A stretch of DNA of 64,000 bases from Novosphingobium sp. CECT 9465 (GCF_920987055.1 NZ_CAKLBX010000001.1:2466501-2530500), one strand, 5' to 3'. Shown: positions 18,914 through 30,037, numbered from the stretch's first letter. The notes: generated by a model from the letters alone, not told the origin. Made by a program: numbers and translations.

Positions 18914-19810
18914 ATGACTTTTCCCCCAAGAAACGGCGGCGACCGCCCCAAAAGGTTCAGCCCCCGAACCACTGCGCCTGAAAAGAAGCCGTTTTCCATG
19001 CGCAGCGGTGCGCCGCGCACGTCGCAGCCGGTAGTGCCAGCCAAGCGCGCGCTGGCCGAAGACGGCACCGAGCGTGAAGGCGATCGCATCGCCAAGCTGC
19101 TCGCGCGCGCCGGGATCGCCAGCCGCCGCGAGGTTGAGCGGATGATCGAGGATGGCCGCGTCAAGATCGGGGACGAAGTCGTCACCACGCCCGCCACCTT
19201 GCTGAAAAGCCTGCGCGGGGTTTCGGTGGACGGCAAGCTTGTCGGCCCGATTGCCGCACCGCGCCTGTTCCGGTTTCACAAACCTGCCGGCCTCATCACT
19301 GCCGAGCGCGACCCGACGGGACGCCCGACGATCTACACCGCGCTGCGCAATTCATTGCCCGCAGACACCCCGCGCGTGATGCCGGTGGGTCGCCTCGACG
19401 TGAACACCGAGGGCCTGCTGTTGATGACCAACGATGGCGAGTTGAAGCGCGCCATGGAACTGCCCTCAACCGGCATCCCACGCACTTATCGCGTCCGTAC
19501 CTTCGGTGACATCACCCAGGCGCGGCTGGAAGAACTGATCGAAGGCATCGAGGTCGACGGTGTGCGCTATGGCCCGATCAACGCCAATCTCGAACGCAGC
19601 GCAGGCCGCAACAAGTGGATCGAAATGACGCTGACCGAAGGCAAGAACCGCGAAATCCGCCGCGTTCTGGAACATCTCGGTCTTGAAGTCTCGCGTCTGC
19701 TGCGCACCCGGTATGGTCCGTTCGAACTGGCCGACCTGCAACGTGGTTCCGTCGAGGAAATCCCGCAGGTTCTGGTCGAACGCTTCCGCAAGACACTGAA
19801 ACCGGCATGA
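18914..19810 (+). CDS. rluB: 23S rRNA pseudouridine synthase, RluB/RsuA family
   Basis: Converts a uridine in rRNA to pseudouridine. The 298-residue protein has a basic low-complexity N-terminal extension (residues 1-55), an S4 RNA-binding domain (IAKLLARAGIASRREVERMI), and the catalytic domain with Asp162 in VGRLDVNTEGLLLMT and EGKNREIRRVL. The RluB, RluE, RluF and RsuA subtypes are close, and RluB is preferred because of the basic extension. It overlaps rsmD by ATGA. Confidence 0.82.
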   Translation: MTFPPRNGGDRPKRFSPRTTAPEKKPFSMRSGAPRTSQPVVPAKRALAEDGTEREGDRIAKLLARAGIASRREVERMIEDGRVKIGDEVVTTPATLLKSLRGVSVDGKLVGPIAAPRLFRFHKPAGLITAERDPTGRPTIYTALRNSLPADTPRVMPVGRLDVNTEGLLLMTNDGELKRAMELPSTGIPRTYRVRTFGDITQARLEELIEGIEVDGVRYGPINANLERSAGRNKWIEMTLTEGKNREIRRVLEHLGLEVSRLLRTRYGPFELADLQRGSVEEIPQVLVERFRKTLKPA

Positions 19811-20352
19811 GGATCATAGCGGGAGAATGGCGCGGACGCCCGGTCCGCGCGCCTGAAGGCGACACCACGCGCCCCACCGCCGATCGCACGCGCGAGACGC
19901 TGTTCTCGATGCTTGCCAGCCGCCTCGGCAGTTTCGAAGGGCTTGCCGTGGCCGACCTGTTCGCAGGATCGGGCGCGCTCGGTCTTGAAGCGCTGTCACG
20001 CGGCGCGGCGACTGCCATGTTCGTGGAAAGCGACGCCGCCGCCGTTCGCGCCATCCGCGCCAACATTGCCGCACTGCGCTGCGCCCCGCAATGCGATGTG
20101 CGCGCGTCTTCCGTGCTGTCGCTCGGCCCCACGAAGAAGCCGCTCGATCTCGTCATGCTCGATCCGCCCTACGGCACCGGCGCGGGCGTGGTCGCCATCG
20201 AGAAACTGGCCCGGCTTGGCTGGATCGGCGAAGGCACCTGGATCAGCCTGGAAACCGGCCTCAAGGAAGTGCCCGATGTGCGGATCTGCGAAGTCGATGC
20301 CGACCGCAAAGTTGGCAAGGCGCTGATCACGCTGATGCGGCTGAAGGGTTAA
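19807..20352 (+). CDS. rsmD: 16S rRNA (guanine-966 N2)-methyltransferase
   Basis: The 181-residue SAM-dependent enzyme has MRIIAGEWRGR at its start, TRPTADRTRETLFSML, the SAM loop ADLFAGSGALGLEALSRGA (from residue 49) and the catalytic DPPYG (residues 119-123). It is coupled to the pseudouridine synthase by an ATGA overlap, a sensible pairing of two rRNA-modifying enzymes. Confidence 0.93.
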   Translation: MRIIAGEWRGRPVRAPEGDTTRPTADRTRETLFSMLASRLGSFEGLAVADLFAGSGALGLEALSRGAATAMFVESDAAAVRAIRANIAALRCAPQCDVRASSVLSLGPTKKPLDLVMLDPPYGTGAGVVAIEKLARLGWIGEGTWISLETGLKEVPDVRICEVDADRKVGKALITLMRLKG

Positions 20353-20358
20353 GCGCGC

Positions 20359-20376
20359 TCTCCCCTTCAGGGGAGA
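20359..20376. terminator. Hairpin between convergent rsmD and MHS transporter genes
   Basis: TCTCCCC (20359-20365), loop TTCA, GGGGAGA (20370-20376). It lies seven bases after the rsmD stop and eight before the transporter stop. There is no T-run, so it may instead be a remnant of a palindromic repeat with the same CTCCCC/GGGGAG theme as 16022-16148. Confidence 0.4.
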
Positions 20377-20383
20377 TGGCTAT

Positions 20384-21643
20384 TCAATCCCGCAACTTCG
20401 GCGAAAACTGCACGCCTGCCAGCGTCATCGCGCCCGCCAGCGTCAGAAACACGCCGACATAGGCAGTGCCGCCCTCGCTCGCGGCCCATGCCGCCGCGAA
20501 CGGTGACAGCGCGCCGCCGATGATCCCGCCCACGTTGAAAGCCAGCGAAATACCGGTGTAGCGCACCGAGACGGGAAACAGCGTCGGCAACCAGGCGCCC
20601 AGCGGGCCATAGGCAAGGCCCATCACGAACAGCGATCCGGCCAGAGTGGCAAAGACCAGTGGCAGCGAACCTGAACCGAGGCCCGTCCCGAACACCAGCC
20701 CCATCACCGCCGTCAGCGCCGCGCCGGTGCCCAATACGCGCTGGACCGAGGACTTGTCGGCCCACCACCCCGCCAGCAGGATGCCAACGGCGAAGAAGGT
20801 GTTCGCGCCAAGCTGCACCGCGAGGAACTCCTGCTTGGCATAGCCGAGCTTGGTCGTGGCGAAGGACAAGGCGAACGTGGTGGCAAGGTAGAAGATCGCG
20901 AAACATGCCACGACGCCCGCGATCCCGGCAAACACTGCGGGGGTGTGATCGCGCAGCAGGCGCGTGATCGGCACTTGCGGCGGCGGGGCCTTTTCCATCT
21001 CTGCCTTGAACGAAGGCGTTTCGCCGATCTTCAGGCGCACCCACAGCCCCACGCCGACGAGCACCGCGCTTGCCAGGAACGGCACACGCCAGCCCCAACT
21101 TGCGAAATCCTCGTCCGAAAGGCCAAGACCCAGCAGCAGGAACAGCCCGTTGGCGAAGAAGAACCCCACCGGCGCACCCAGTTGCGGGGCGCAGCCGAAG
21201 CGCGCCTCCCAGCCCTTGGGCGCATTTTCCACCGCCAGCAGTGCCGCCCCGCCCCACTCTCCGCCAAGGCCGAAACCTTGCCCGAAGCGCAGAAGGCACA
21301 GCAGCGCTGGAGCAATCCAGCCGGCCATGGCATAAGTCGGCAGGAACGCGATCAGCAGAGTCGATGTGCCCATCAGCATGAGCGAGGCGACCAGCGTGGA
21401 CTTGCGCCCGATGCGGTCGCCAAAGTGTCCGAAAGCCACCGCGCCCACTGGCCGCGCAAAGAACGCCAGCCCGAAGGACATGAAGGCCAGCAGCGTTTGC
21501 GCGGTCTGCGATTCGGTGGGAAAGAACAGAGGGCCGATCACCAGAGCGGCAGCGGTTGCGTAGATGTAGAAATCGTAGAATTCGACCGCCGTGCCGACGA
21601 GGCTGGCGGTGAGCACACGACCGTGCTGGCGAATCGGATTCAT
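20384..21643 (-). CDS. MFS transporter, metabolite:H+ symporter (MHS) family
   Basis: The 419-residue protein has 12 predicted membrane helices. GTAVEFYDFYIYATAAALV near the N terminus, GHFGDRIGRKSTL in loop 2-3 and RFGQGFGLGGEWGGA in helix 4 are hallmarks of the MHS family (relatives of ProP, KgtP and ShiA). Substrates in the family are organic acids or osmolytes, and the one here cannot be read. The ATG at 21643 has GGGAGAG about 8 bases upstream, better than the ATG at 21661. Confidence 0.85.
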   Translation of the reverse strand: MNPIRQHGRVLTASLVGTAVEFYDFYIYATAAALVIGPLFFPTESQTAQTLLAFMSFGLAFFARPVGAVAFGHFGDRIGRKSTLVASLMLMGTSTLLIAFLPTYAMAGWIAPALLCLLRFGQGFGLGGEWGGAALLAVENAPKGWEARFGCAPQLGAPVGFFFANGLFLLLGLGLSDEDFASWGWRVPFLASAVLVGVGLWVRLKIGETPSFKAEMEKAPPPQVPITRLLRDHTPAVFAGIAGVVACFAIFYLATTFALSFATTKLGYAKQEFLAVQLGANTFFAVGILLAGWWADKSSVQRVLGTGAALTAVMGLVFGTGLGSGSLPLVFATLAGSLFVMGLAYGPLGAWLPTLFPVSVRYTGISLAFNVGGIIGGALSPFAAAWAASEGGTAYVGVFLTLAGAMTLAGVQFSPKLRD

Positions 21644-21730
21644 CTGTGCGCTCTCCCCCATGCGTCGCGACGCGCTTGTTCAGCGTCAGGGTGCCTGGGT
21701 CAAGCAAACCAGAATTCCGCGAACAGGCAA

Positions 21731-21754
21731 AGAGCGCCGGTTTCCCGACGCTCT
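21731..21754 (-). terminator. Terminator of the 218-residue secreted protein gene
   Basis: AGAGCG (21731-21736) pairs with CGCTCT (21749-21754), with CGG/CCG inside. Read on the minus strand it is followed by TTTGCC. It is 35 bases after the stop at 21789. Confidence 0.55.
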
Positions 21755-21788
21755 CGTACCTTCGCGCGTTCTCCAATGCTGTGTGACG

Positions 21789-22445
21789 TTAAACGCCGCC
21801 ACGGTTGCGACAGCTGTCCTTCACGGTCTTGCTGCACAACGGATAAGTCTTGTTCATGGCTTCGGCTGGCGGCGAGGCCATGTTGCCCGTCTGGGCCGGG
21901 GCCGAGGTACTGTCGCCAGTCGAACTCATCTTCCCGGCTGACATGGGCGTTGAAGACATGGGCGAAGCACCTGCGGCGTTCGGCGATGACATCGGATCGG
22001 CCGGGCTAGCAGGATTCCCCATACCGGGGGCGGGCTGTGCTGGCGTGGCGGGCATGTTCCCCGATGCCGAAGGCGCAGGCTGTCCCTTTACTTGGGCAAC
22101 GATTGAGGGCCACACTTGCGTACGCTGGTCGGGCGTCATCGCATAGACTTGCGCTTTCTGCTCATCGGTCAGCGCCCACCAACCCTTCTGCTGATCGGGA
22201 TCGAGCGTCCAGAAGTATTCCTGATAGTTTGCAGGCCAAGCGTTGTACCTGGTCTTCTGCTCGGCTGGCCAAGTATCGATCTGGCTCTGCTGATCGGGCG
22301 TCGGCGCGAACGTGCCCGTTGCCGTGGCGGGTGCGGTAGGTGCCGTTGAGTCCGTCATCGTGGGTGTGGTCGACTGCGCCGCAACGAATGCAGGCGCCGA
22401 AGCCAAGGCAAGCGCCAGTGCGCTTGTGGCAAAGAGGTTTCGCAT
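21789..22445 (-). CDS. Secreted Trp/Tyr/Gln-rich protein of unknown function
   Basis: I do not recognise a named family. The 218-residue protein has a signal peptide (cleavage near AFVAAQ, residue 23), a Thr/Pro/Ala linker, then a compact region (about residues 50-120) with an imperfect repeat of about 17 residues: DTWPAEQKTRYNAWPANYQ, EYFWTLDPDQQKGWW, ALTDEQKAQVY and AMTPDQRTQVW. A long Pro/Ser/Met/Ala linker follows, and a C-terminal tail CSKTVKDSC with two cysteines. The ATG at 22445 is preceded by AGGAGAAATACG. It is divergent from the next gene and has its own terminator, so is probably monocistronic. It may be periplasmic or cell-surface. Confidence 0.7.
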   Translation of the reverse strand: MRNLFATSALALALASAPAFVAAQSTTPTMTDSTAPTAPATATGTFAPTPDQQSQIDTWPAEQKTRYNAWPANYQEYFWTLDPDQQKGWWALTDEQKAQVYAMTPDQRTQVWPSIVAQVKGQPAPSASGNMPATPAQPAPGMGNPASPADPMSSPNAAGASPMSSTPMSAGKMSSTGDSTSAPAQTGNMASPPAEAMNKTYPLCSKTVKDSCRNRGGV

Positions 22446-22541
22446 CGTATTTCTCCTGGCTATTTCTTTTTTACCCGAAAGTATTTGCCCAAACGCTGGC
22501 GCGCATCGGGGTTCCCGCAAGTGAGACGGAAAGAGCGCAAC

Positions 22542-22856
22542 ATGAGATCGCTGGATAAGGCTCGTGTTAACCAACTAGCCGCTACGCCAGAACCGAGTTT
22601 TGATTTGGGGGCTTTCGTGACTGACTTGATTCGAAATGTGCTGATGGGCTTGGGTTGCCTTGGCCTGCTTTGGATGGGGTCTTGCGCGATGATCGGTGCA
22701 GGGACGGCGGTGGCGGTCAACTCGACTTCGGAAAAGGTCGGAAAATGGTACGAAAAGGAAGAGCTCAAGCAGCATAACGAGCGCGACAACAAGGCCGCCG
22801 CCTATCATGAGCATTCCGATTACAATGCCGACTACTACGAAAACTACGAGGATTGA
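22542..22856 (+). CDS. Small membrane protein of unknown function with acidic, Tyr/His-rich tail
   Basis: I do not recognise this gene. The ATG at 22542, preceded by GAAAGAGCGCAAC, gives 104 residues: a polar N-terminal part, one hydrophobic segment (about residues 25-55, including MGLGCLGLLWMGSC), then a charged helix and the tail YHEHSDYNADYYENYED. The cysteine in GSC could be a buried thiol, but the leader is not a standard lipoprotein signal. Base composition is less GC-rich than the neighbours, which suggests weak purifying history or recent arrival. It ends 47 bases before uvrD. Confidence 0.55.
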   Translation: MRSLDKARVNQLAATPEPSFDLGAFVTDLIRNVLMGLGCLGLLWMGSCAMIGAGTAVAVNSTSEKVGKWYEKEELKQHNERDNKAAAYHEHSDYNADYYENYED

Positions 22857-22903
22857 GGCAGGCCGGGCGGTGATGGCCCGCCGCCCCCTTGTACGACGGA
22901 GCG

Positions 22904-25210
<2,307 letters not shown>

Positions 25211-25220
25211 CGCAATAAAT

Positions 25221-25248
25221 GACTTTCCCCTGAGATCAGGGAAAAGTC
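25221..25248. terminator. Hairpin between convergent uvrD and rhlE
   Basis: GACTTT-C-CCCTGA (from 25221) pairs with TCAGGG-A-AAAGTC (ending 25248), with one internal mismatch. It is placed 10 bases past the uvrD stop and overlaps the rhlE stop. The T-tail is weak on both strands. Confidence 0.5.
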
Positions 25249-26725
25249 AGAGCGCCGAAACGCTCAGGAACCCCGGAACCGGGCCGTTCCATTCCCCCGC
25301 CTGGGCTGGCGGATCGATGCTGTCGCGGCGCGGTGTGGGTTCGGAGCGCAGGGCGCGGCTCGGCTCGGCAATGCGTGGTTCGGTCGGCGCATTGCGTGGC
25401 TCACGCGCGGGGCGTGGCTCACGCGCGGGGCGTTCCTTGCGCGCGGCGCGCGCTTCTACAGCCGGAGTTTCGACAACGGCCGCTTCGACGGCCACTTCGC
25501 GTTCGGGGCGCTTGGACCGTCCGCCACGGCCCCGCGGTTCGCGCTTTGGCTCCGCACCGGCCTCGCGCTCGGCACGGGGCTTGGCTTCGGCCTTGTCGCC
25601 TGTGCCGCCCATGTCGATCTTGAATTCGGGAATCTTGGTTCCCTGCAGTTTCTCGACGTTTTCGATCGATTCGATATCGTCGTCCGAAACCAGCGTGAAG
25701 GCGCGACCCGTTGCCCCGCCGCGGCCAGTGCGACCGATGCGGTGGACGTAATCGTCGGGGTGCCATGGCGTGTCGAAGTTGAACACGTGGCTCACACCCT
25801 TCACGTCAAGCCCGCGCGCGGCGACATCGGAGGCGCACAGGATGGTGATGACGCCATCCTTGAACTTCTGCAGTTCGGCGTTGCGCGCGTTCTGGTCCAT
25901 GTCACCATGGATTTCACCAGCGGCAAAGCCATGGCTTTGCAATGATTTGGCGAGTTCCCGCACGGTCGTCTTGCGGTTGGCAAAAACGATCGCGGTGGAT
26001 ACGTTATCGGTGCGCAGCAGGTGGCGCAGCACATCGCGCTTGGCACGGGTGGTGCAGCGCACCTTGTGCTGGACGATGCTGGTATTGGTGCTGGCGGGCC
26101 GCGCCACTTCGATCGTCTTGGGATTCGAAAGGAACTTGTCGGCCAGCTTCTTGATCGGTGGCGGCATCGTGGCCGAAAACAGCAGCGTCTGGCGCTGGGC
26201 TGGCAGTTTAGTGCAGATATTTTCGATGTCGGGGATGAACCCCATGTCGAGCATGCGATCAGCCTCGTCGATCACCAGCAGATCGCAGCCAGTCAGCAGG
26301 ATTTTGCCGCGTTCGAACAGGTCCATCAGGCGGCCCGGCGTGGCGATCAGCACGTCGACGCCGTCCTGTAGTGCCTTGACCTGATCACCCATCTGCACGC
26401 CGCCGATCAGCAGCGCCATCTTCAGGTCGTGATTCTTGCCATACTTTTCGAAATTCTCGGCAACCTGCGCCGCAAGTTCCCGCGTGGGTTCAAGAATGAG
26501 CGAACGCGGCATCAGCGCGCGGCGGCGGCCATGAGCCAGAATGTCGATCATCGGCAGGACGAAGCCGGCAGTCTTGCCCGTGCCCGTCTGCGCGATACCG
26601 ATGATGTCACGCATCATCAGGACCGATGGAATCGCCTGCGCCTGAATCGGAGTTGGCTCATCATAGCCGGCGTCGAGAACCGACTGGAGCAATTCATCCG
26701 AGAGGCCGAGGTCGGCAAACTTCAT
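25247..26725 (-). CDS. rhlE: DEAD-box RNA helicase, RhlE type
   Basis: ATP-dependent RNA helicase of 492 residues. Q-motif GYDEPTPIQAQAIP, motif I AQTGTGKT (45-52), motif Ib TPGRLMDL, motif II DEAD (153-156), motif III SAT (184-186), motif V CASDVAARGLDVKGV and motif VI HRIGRTGRGG are all intact. After about residue 385 comes a disordered Arg/Pro/Glu-rich tail with direct REPRPA repeats, coded by an exact 18-base duplication (25396-25431). RhlE proteins act in ribosome assembly and RNA decay. The basic tail likely adds RNA affinity. It has its own upstream region and no co-directional partner. Confidence 0.93.
   Translation of the reverse strand: MKFADLGLSDELLQSVLDAGYDEPTPIQAQAIPSVLMMRDIIGIAQTGTGKTAGFVLPMIDILAHGRRRALMPRSLILEPTRELAAQVAENFEKYGKNHDLKMALLIGGVQMGDQVKALQDGVDVLIATPGRLMDLFERGKILLTGCDLLVIDEADRMLDMGFIPDIENICTKLPAQRQTLLFSATMPPPIKKLADKFLSNPKTIEVARPASTNTSIVQHKVRCTTRAKRDVLRHLLRTDNVSTAIVFANRKTTVRELAKSLQSHGFAAGEIHGDMDQNARNAELQKFKDGVITILCASDVAARGLDVKGVSHVFNFDTPWHPDDYVHRIGRTGRGGATGRAFTLVSDDDIESIENVEKLQGTKIPEFKIDMGGTGDKAEAKPRAEREAGAEPKREPRGRGGRSKRPEREVAVEAAVVETPAVEARAARKERPAREPRPAREPRNAPTEPRIAEPSRALRSEPTPRRDSIDPPAQAGEWNGPVPGFLSVSAL
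25396..25431. repeat. 18-bp perfect tandem duplication inside the rhlE tail
   Basis: The unit GTGGCTCACGCGCGGGGC occurs twice in direct succession (25396-25413 and 25414-25431). In rhlE (minus strand) each unit encodes six residues of the REPRPA repeat. The 18-base length keeps frame, so slippage would change tail length without a frameshift. Confidence 0.85.
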
Positions 26726-26817
26726 GCAGGCAATGTTCCGAAAACAAGAGGCGGCGCAAAATTCATGGCGCCAGTTGGACAGCGGCCCGCAAGGGGAAGC
26801 GCCAACACCGTCCGCGC

Positions 26818-26845
26818 GCTATGCCGATTTGCGGCGAAAAGTCAA
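26818..26845 (-). promoter_or_regulatory. Candidate rhlE promoter
   Basis: On the minus strand TTGACT (26845-26840), 16 bases, CATAGC (26823-26818), about 90 bases upstream of the rhlE ATG. The -35 is good and the -10 is poor. Confidence 0.3.
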
Positions 26846-26882
26846 CAATTCCTCAAGGTCGGCAAAGTACCGATGTGGAGGA

Positions 26883-27473
26883 TCATTCGTCGTCCGGTAC
26901 AAGTTCGCGCAGCTTGGTAACTGCGCAGTTCGCACCGGCGCGTGAATGAATGATGTCGCGCCCGGCGCAAAGCTGCCCATCGGCGTTCTGCTCGACATAG
27001 AACCCGGAATAGAAATCGCGCGCGCGGCAGGATTTGTCGAGGCTAGCGCCGATCAGCTTGCGGTTGCGGGTAATCAGCATCAGCCGGTCCGATGATTCGG
27101 GCTGGACGCCGGCAATGCTCGTGATCGGCAGGCACTTTGCCGTCTTGCGTTCGAAAAATCGCGGTTGCTGGGGGGGACGTGATGGCAGCGTGAACATCTG
27201 GCCCGGCATGCGCGGCGCGATGCGAATGATCATGCGTTGCTCGATCCGCACCTGATTCCAGGTATCATCTGCCAGACCGTCGGCAAGAAACGCCGAAAAG
27301 GCGCCGACTTCTACAGGTTCAGCTGCAATGGGCGGCCCTGCGGGCATGGTCGCGGCCGCCCATTGCGCCTCCAGCCCCGCGTCCGCAGCAGCCTCGTTCC
27401 GGGCAGGCACAGCCATCTCCTCGGCCGTAAACAGCAGCGCCAATGGCGCAAGAAGATGGGCAATGCTGGGCAT
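26883..27473 (-). CDS. Exported protein of unknown function
   Basis: I do not recognise a family. The 196-residue protein starts with a short hydrophobic segment (MPSIAHLLAPLALLFTAEEM) that may be a signal peptide, followed by an Ala/Pro-rich stretch and then a more ordered half with QVRIEQRMIIRIAPR, ERKTAKCLPITSIAGVQ, DRLMLITRNRKLIGASL and a Cys-rich end with four cysteines (KCLP, KSCRAR, QLCAG, NCAV), suggesting two disulfides in the periplasm. It is divergent from the FAD dehydrogenase and lies 157 bases upstream of rhlE on the same strand. Confidence 0.6.
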   Translation of the reverse strand: MPSIAHLLAPLALLFTAEEMAVPARNEAAADAGLEAQWAAATMPAGPPIAAEPVEVGAFSAFLADGLADDTWNQVRIEQRMIIRIAPRMPGQMFTLPSRPPQQPRFFERKTAKCLPITSIAGVQPESSDRLMLITRNRKLIGASLDKSCRARDFYSGFYVEQNADGQLCAGRDIIHSRAGANCAVTKLRELVPDDE

Positions 27474-27635
27474 GTGCGGTGTAAATACCCTCTTCGGCCT
27501 CGATCACAGGATGGCAGCCCTGACCTGCCTGCCTTGTCGCTTCACCCCTACCCGCGAGGCTTGAACCTTGGCTTAACCCCGCGGTCGCGAAAAATGAATT
27601 GCTCTTGCGTCGACGGGACCATAGCCGAAGTTACC

Positions 27636-29054
27636 ATGACCACCGAATTCCTTGATGAAGCTGCGCGCCTGCTCGGATCGAAAGGGCTGACCGCCGCCCC
27701 GGACGACATCGCGCCCTGGCTGACCGACTGGCGCGGACGCTATACCGGCAGTGCGCTGGCGCTGGCCTCACCTGCAAATACCGCCGAAGTGGCGGCGCTG
27801 GTCGCCCTCTGCGCGCGCCATGGCGTACCGATCGTGCCGCAGGGCGGAAACAGCGGCATGTCAGGCGGAGCCACCCCATTCGAGAGCGGGAACGAACTTC
27901 TCCTCTCGTTGCGCCGGATGAACCGGATCGTGGCGCTCGATCCTGAAGCACGCACCGCCACGGTCGAGGCAGGCGTGATCCTGCAAGTGCTGCACGAGGC
28001 AGCTGAGCGCGTCGGCCTTCGCTTTCCGCTGTCACTGGGGGGCAAGGGATCGGCGACGATCGGCGGCCTTGTTTCGACCAACGCGGGCGGAACGCAAGTG
28101 CTGCGGCACGGATCGATGCGCGCGCTGGTGCTGGGGCTTGAAGGTGTTCTGGCCGACGGGTCGATCTTCAACCAGTTGACACCGTTGAAGAAAGACAATC
28201 GCGGGTTCGATTTGAAGCAGGTGCTGATCGGATCGGAGGGTACGCTCGGCATCGTCACGGCGGCAACCCTGAAGCTCGAACCTGGCATGGCAGGGCGCAC
28301 CGTGCTGTGGGCAGGGGCAAATTCGCTCCATGATGCCCGCGCGCTGTTGCTGCTGTCGCAATCCATGGCGGGCGATCTGCTCGAAGGGTTCGAAGTGCTG
28401 CCCCAGCACAGCCTCGAAGCGGTGCTTGCCTATCTGCCTGATGCGCGCGCACCGCTGGCCGCGCCGCATGCCTGGCATGCACTGATCGAACTTGTCGCGG
28501 GCGATCCTGCCATGGCAGACAAACTCCCCGAAGTGGCTGAGACCCTGCTGGCACAGGCTTTCGAACGTGGTCTGATCCAGGACGCCACGATTGCCGCCAG
28601 CGAAGACCAGGCAGAACGGCTCTGGCTGATTCGGGAAACCATTTCTCCGGCAGAGCGGGCGATCGGCCCGGCCATGCAGCACGATATTTCCGTGCCGGTC
28701 GAACAGATGCCTGCCTTCGTGGAAGCCGCCGTGCCCCGGCTCGAAGCCGATTGGCCGGGAACCCGCGCGGTGTGCTTCGGCCATCTTGGCGATGGCAATG
28801 TCCACTTCCATGTCATCGCGCCAACGGGCAGCGACCGCGTGGCGTGGGAGGCGCGGGACGGCAAGGCAATCAGCCGGCAAGTGCACGACATGGTTACGCA
28901 ATGGGGCGGTTCGATCTCGGCGGAACATGGCATCGGCCGCCTGAAGCGCGACGAGCTTGAGCGCCTGGCGGACCCTGTGGTTCTGGCCATGATGCGTGCG
29001 ATCAAGCAGGCACTGGACCCTCAGGGGCTGATGAACCCAGGAAAGCTTGTCTGA
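27636..29054 (+). CDS. FAD-linked D-2-hydroxyacid (D-2-hydroxyglutarate-like) dehydrogenase
   Basis: A flavoprotein of the VAO/PCMH and FAD-oxidase-C families, 472 residues. The FAD-binding half has VPIVPQGGNSGMSGGATP and IGSEGTLGIVTAATLKLEP. The C-terminal half has GHLGDGNVHFHV (metal-site histidines) and SAEHGIGRLKRDEL, as in D-2-hydroxyglutarate and D-lactate dehydrogenases and GlcD. Absence of glcE/glcF neighbours argues against glycolate oxidase. Substrate assignment is inference. I use the ATG at 27636. Longer upstream frames cross the divergent control region. Confidence 0.8.
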   Translation: MTTEFLDEAARLLGSKGLTAAPDDIAPWLTDWRGRYTGSALALASPANTAEVAALVALCARHGVPIVPQGGNSGMSGGATPFESGNELLLSLRRMNRIVALDPEARTATVEAGVILQVLHEAAERVGLRFPLSLGGKGSATIGGLVSTNAGGTQVLRHGSMRALVLGLEGVLADGSIFNQLTPLKKDNRGFDLKQVLIGSEGTLGIVTAATLKLEPGMAGRTVLWAGANSLHDARALLLLSQSMAGDLLEGFEVLPQHSLEAVLAYLPDARAPLAAPHAWHALIELVAGDPAMADKLPEVAETLLAQAFERGLIQDATIAASEDQAERLWLIRETISPAERAIGPAMQHDISVPVEQMPAFVEAAVPRLEADWPGTRAVCFGHLGDGNVHFHVIAPTGSDRVAWEARDGKAISRQVHDMVTQWGGSISAEHGIGRLKRDELERLADPVVLAMMRAIKQALDPQGLMNPGKLV

Positions 29055-29152
29055 CGCCGCTTGCGCGGCTTCCTGCCAGCCCCTAAGAACCGCCGTTCCC
29101 GCCAGTACCGCGGCGTGCCGCGCGTTACCTGTTGAATCTGGAGAGATGCCAA

Positions 29153-29935
29153 ATGGCCAGCGCGCCGCAAGCCAACCTGCCGATGTTCTATAACGACCTC
29201 ATGCCGCTCAACAGCCGCGACCATGCAACGTGGAAGGCCAAGAATGCGGATGCAGCCCCGTGGCTGATCGGCCAGCATGCCATCCCTTTGACGGCAGAGG
29301 AATTTCCGCAAGCTGCGCGCCATTATCCAATCATTTTTGCATCGGGTGACAATCCGGTGCCGCTGGCGCTGATGGGCCTGAACGAAGGCGTGAACGTCTT
29401 TGTCGATGCAGACGGCAAGGTTACCCAGCCGATCTATATCCCGGCCTACGTCCGTCGTTACCCCTTCCTCCTCGCCAAGCTGAACCCCAGCAGCGAAGAG
29501 CTTTCGCTGTGCTTCGATCCATCGTCGGGCCTGATCGGTGATTCGGTCGGCGAAGGGCAGGACCTGTTCGCCGATGGCCAGCCTTCCGAAGCGACCAAAG
29601 CCGCACTCGGCTTTTGCGAGCAGTTCGAACAGGCCGGCCAGCGGACGCAAGCCTTCATCGACGAGTTGAAGAAGCATGACCTGCTGATGGAAGGTGAAGT
29701 CGCCATCCAGCAGCAGGGCAACGAACAGCCTTTCATCTACCGTGGCTTCCAGATGGTGAATCAGGAAAAGCTGCGCGAAACGCGTGGCGACGTATTGCGC
29801 GGCTGGGCGCAGAGCGGACTTCTGCCATTGCTTTATGCTCACTTGTTCTCGCTGGAATTGATCAGCCAGGTGTTTGGCGCTCAAGTGCAACTGGGCAAAG
29901 GGCCGATTCCTGCCGTGGCTGTGCCTGCGCAATAA
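29153..29935 (+). CDS. SapC-family protein
   Basis: The 260-residue soluble protein matches the SapC family (PF07277), named after a Campylobacter S-layer locus protein and common in alphaproteobacteria with no settled function. Visible landmarks are MFYNDLMPLNSRDHATWK at the start, IPAYVRRYPFLLAKL, LCFDPSSGLI and a final ISQVFGAQVQLG. The ATG at 29153 follows GGAGAG by 6 bases. A terminator follows directly, and the preceding dehydrogenase ends 98 bases upstream. Confidence 0.82.
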   Translation: MASAPQANLPMFYNDLMPLNSRDHATWKAKNADAAPWLIGQHAIPLTAEEFPQAARHYPIIFASGDNPVPLALMGLNEGVNVFVDADGKVTQPIYIPAYVRRYPFLLAKLNPSSEELSLCFDPSSGLIGDSVGEGQDLFADGQPSEATKAALGFCEQFEQAGQRTQAFIDELKKHDLLMEGEVAIQQQGNEQPFIYRGFQMVNQEKLRETRGDVLRGWAQSGLLPLLYAHLFSLELISQVFGAQVQLGKGPIPAVAVPAQ

Positions 29936-29938
29936 TTT

Positions 29939-30004
29939 TGGCCGAAGCATTTCGGCCACACATCAAACAAAAAGGCGACGGACCCAACGGTTCGTCGCCT
30001 TTTT
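29939..30004 (+). terminator. Tandem hairpins after sapC, the second a rho-independent terminator
   Basis: The first hairpin is TGGCCGAA (29939-29946), loop GCAT, TTCGGCCA (29951-29958), without T-tail. The second has AAAAGGCGACG pairing with CGTCGCCTTTT (29993-30004) and ends in a T-run, a classical terminator. Confidence 0.85.
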
Positions 30005-30037
30005 CCTTGGGGTGTGACAATTTTCCCTCGAAACCAC

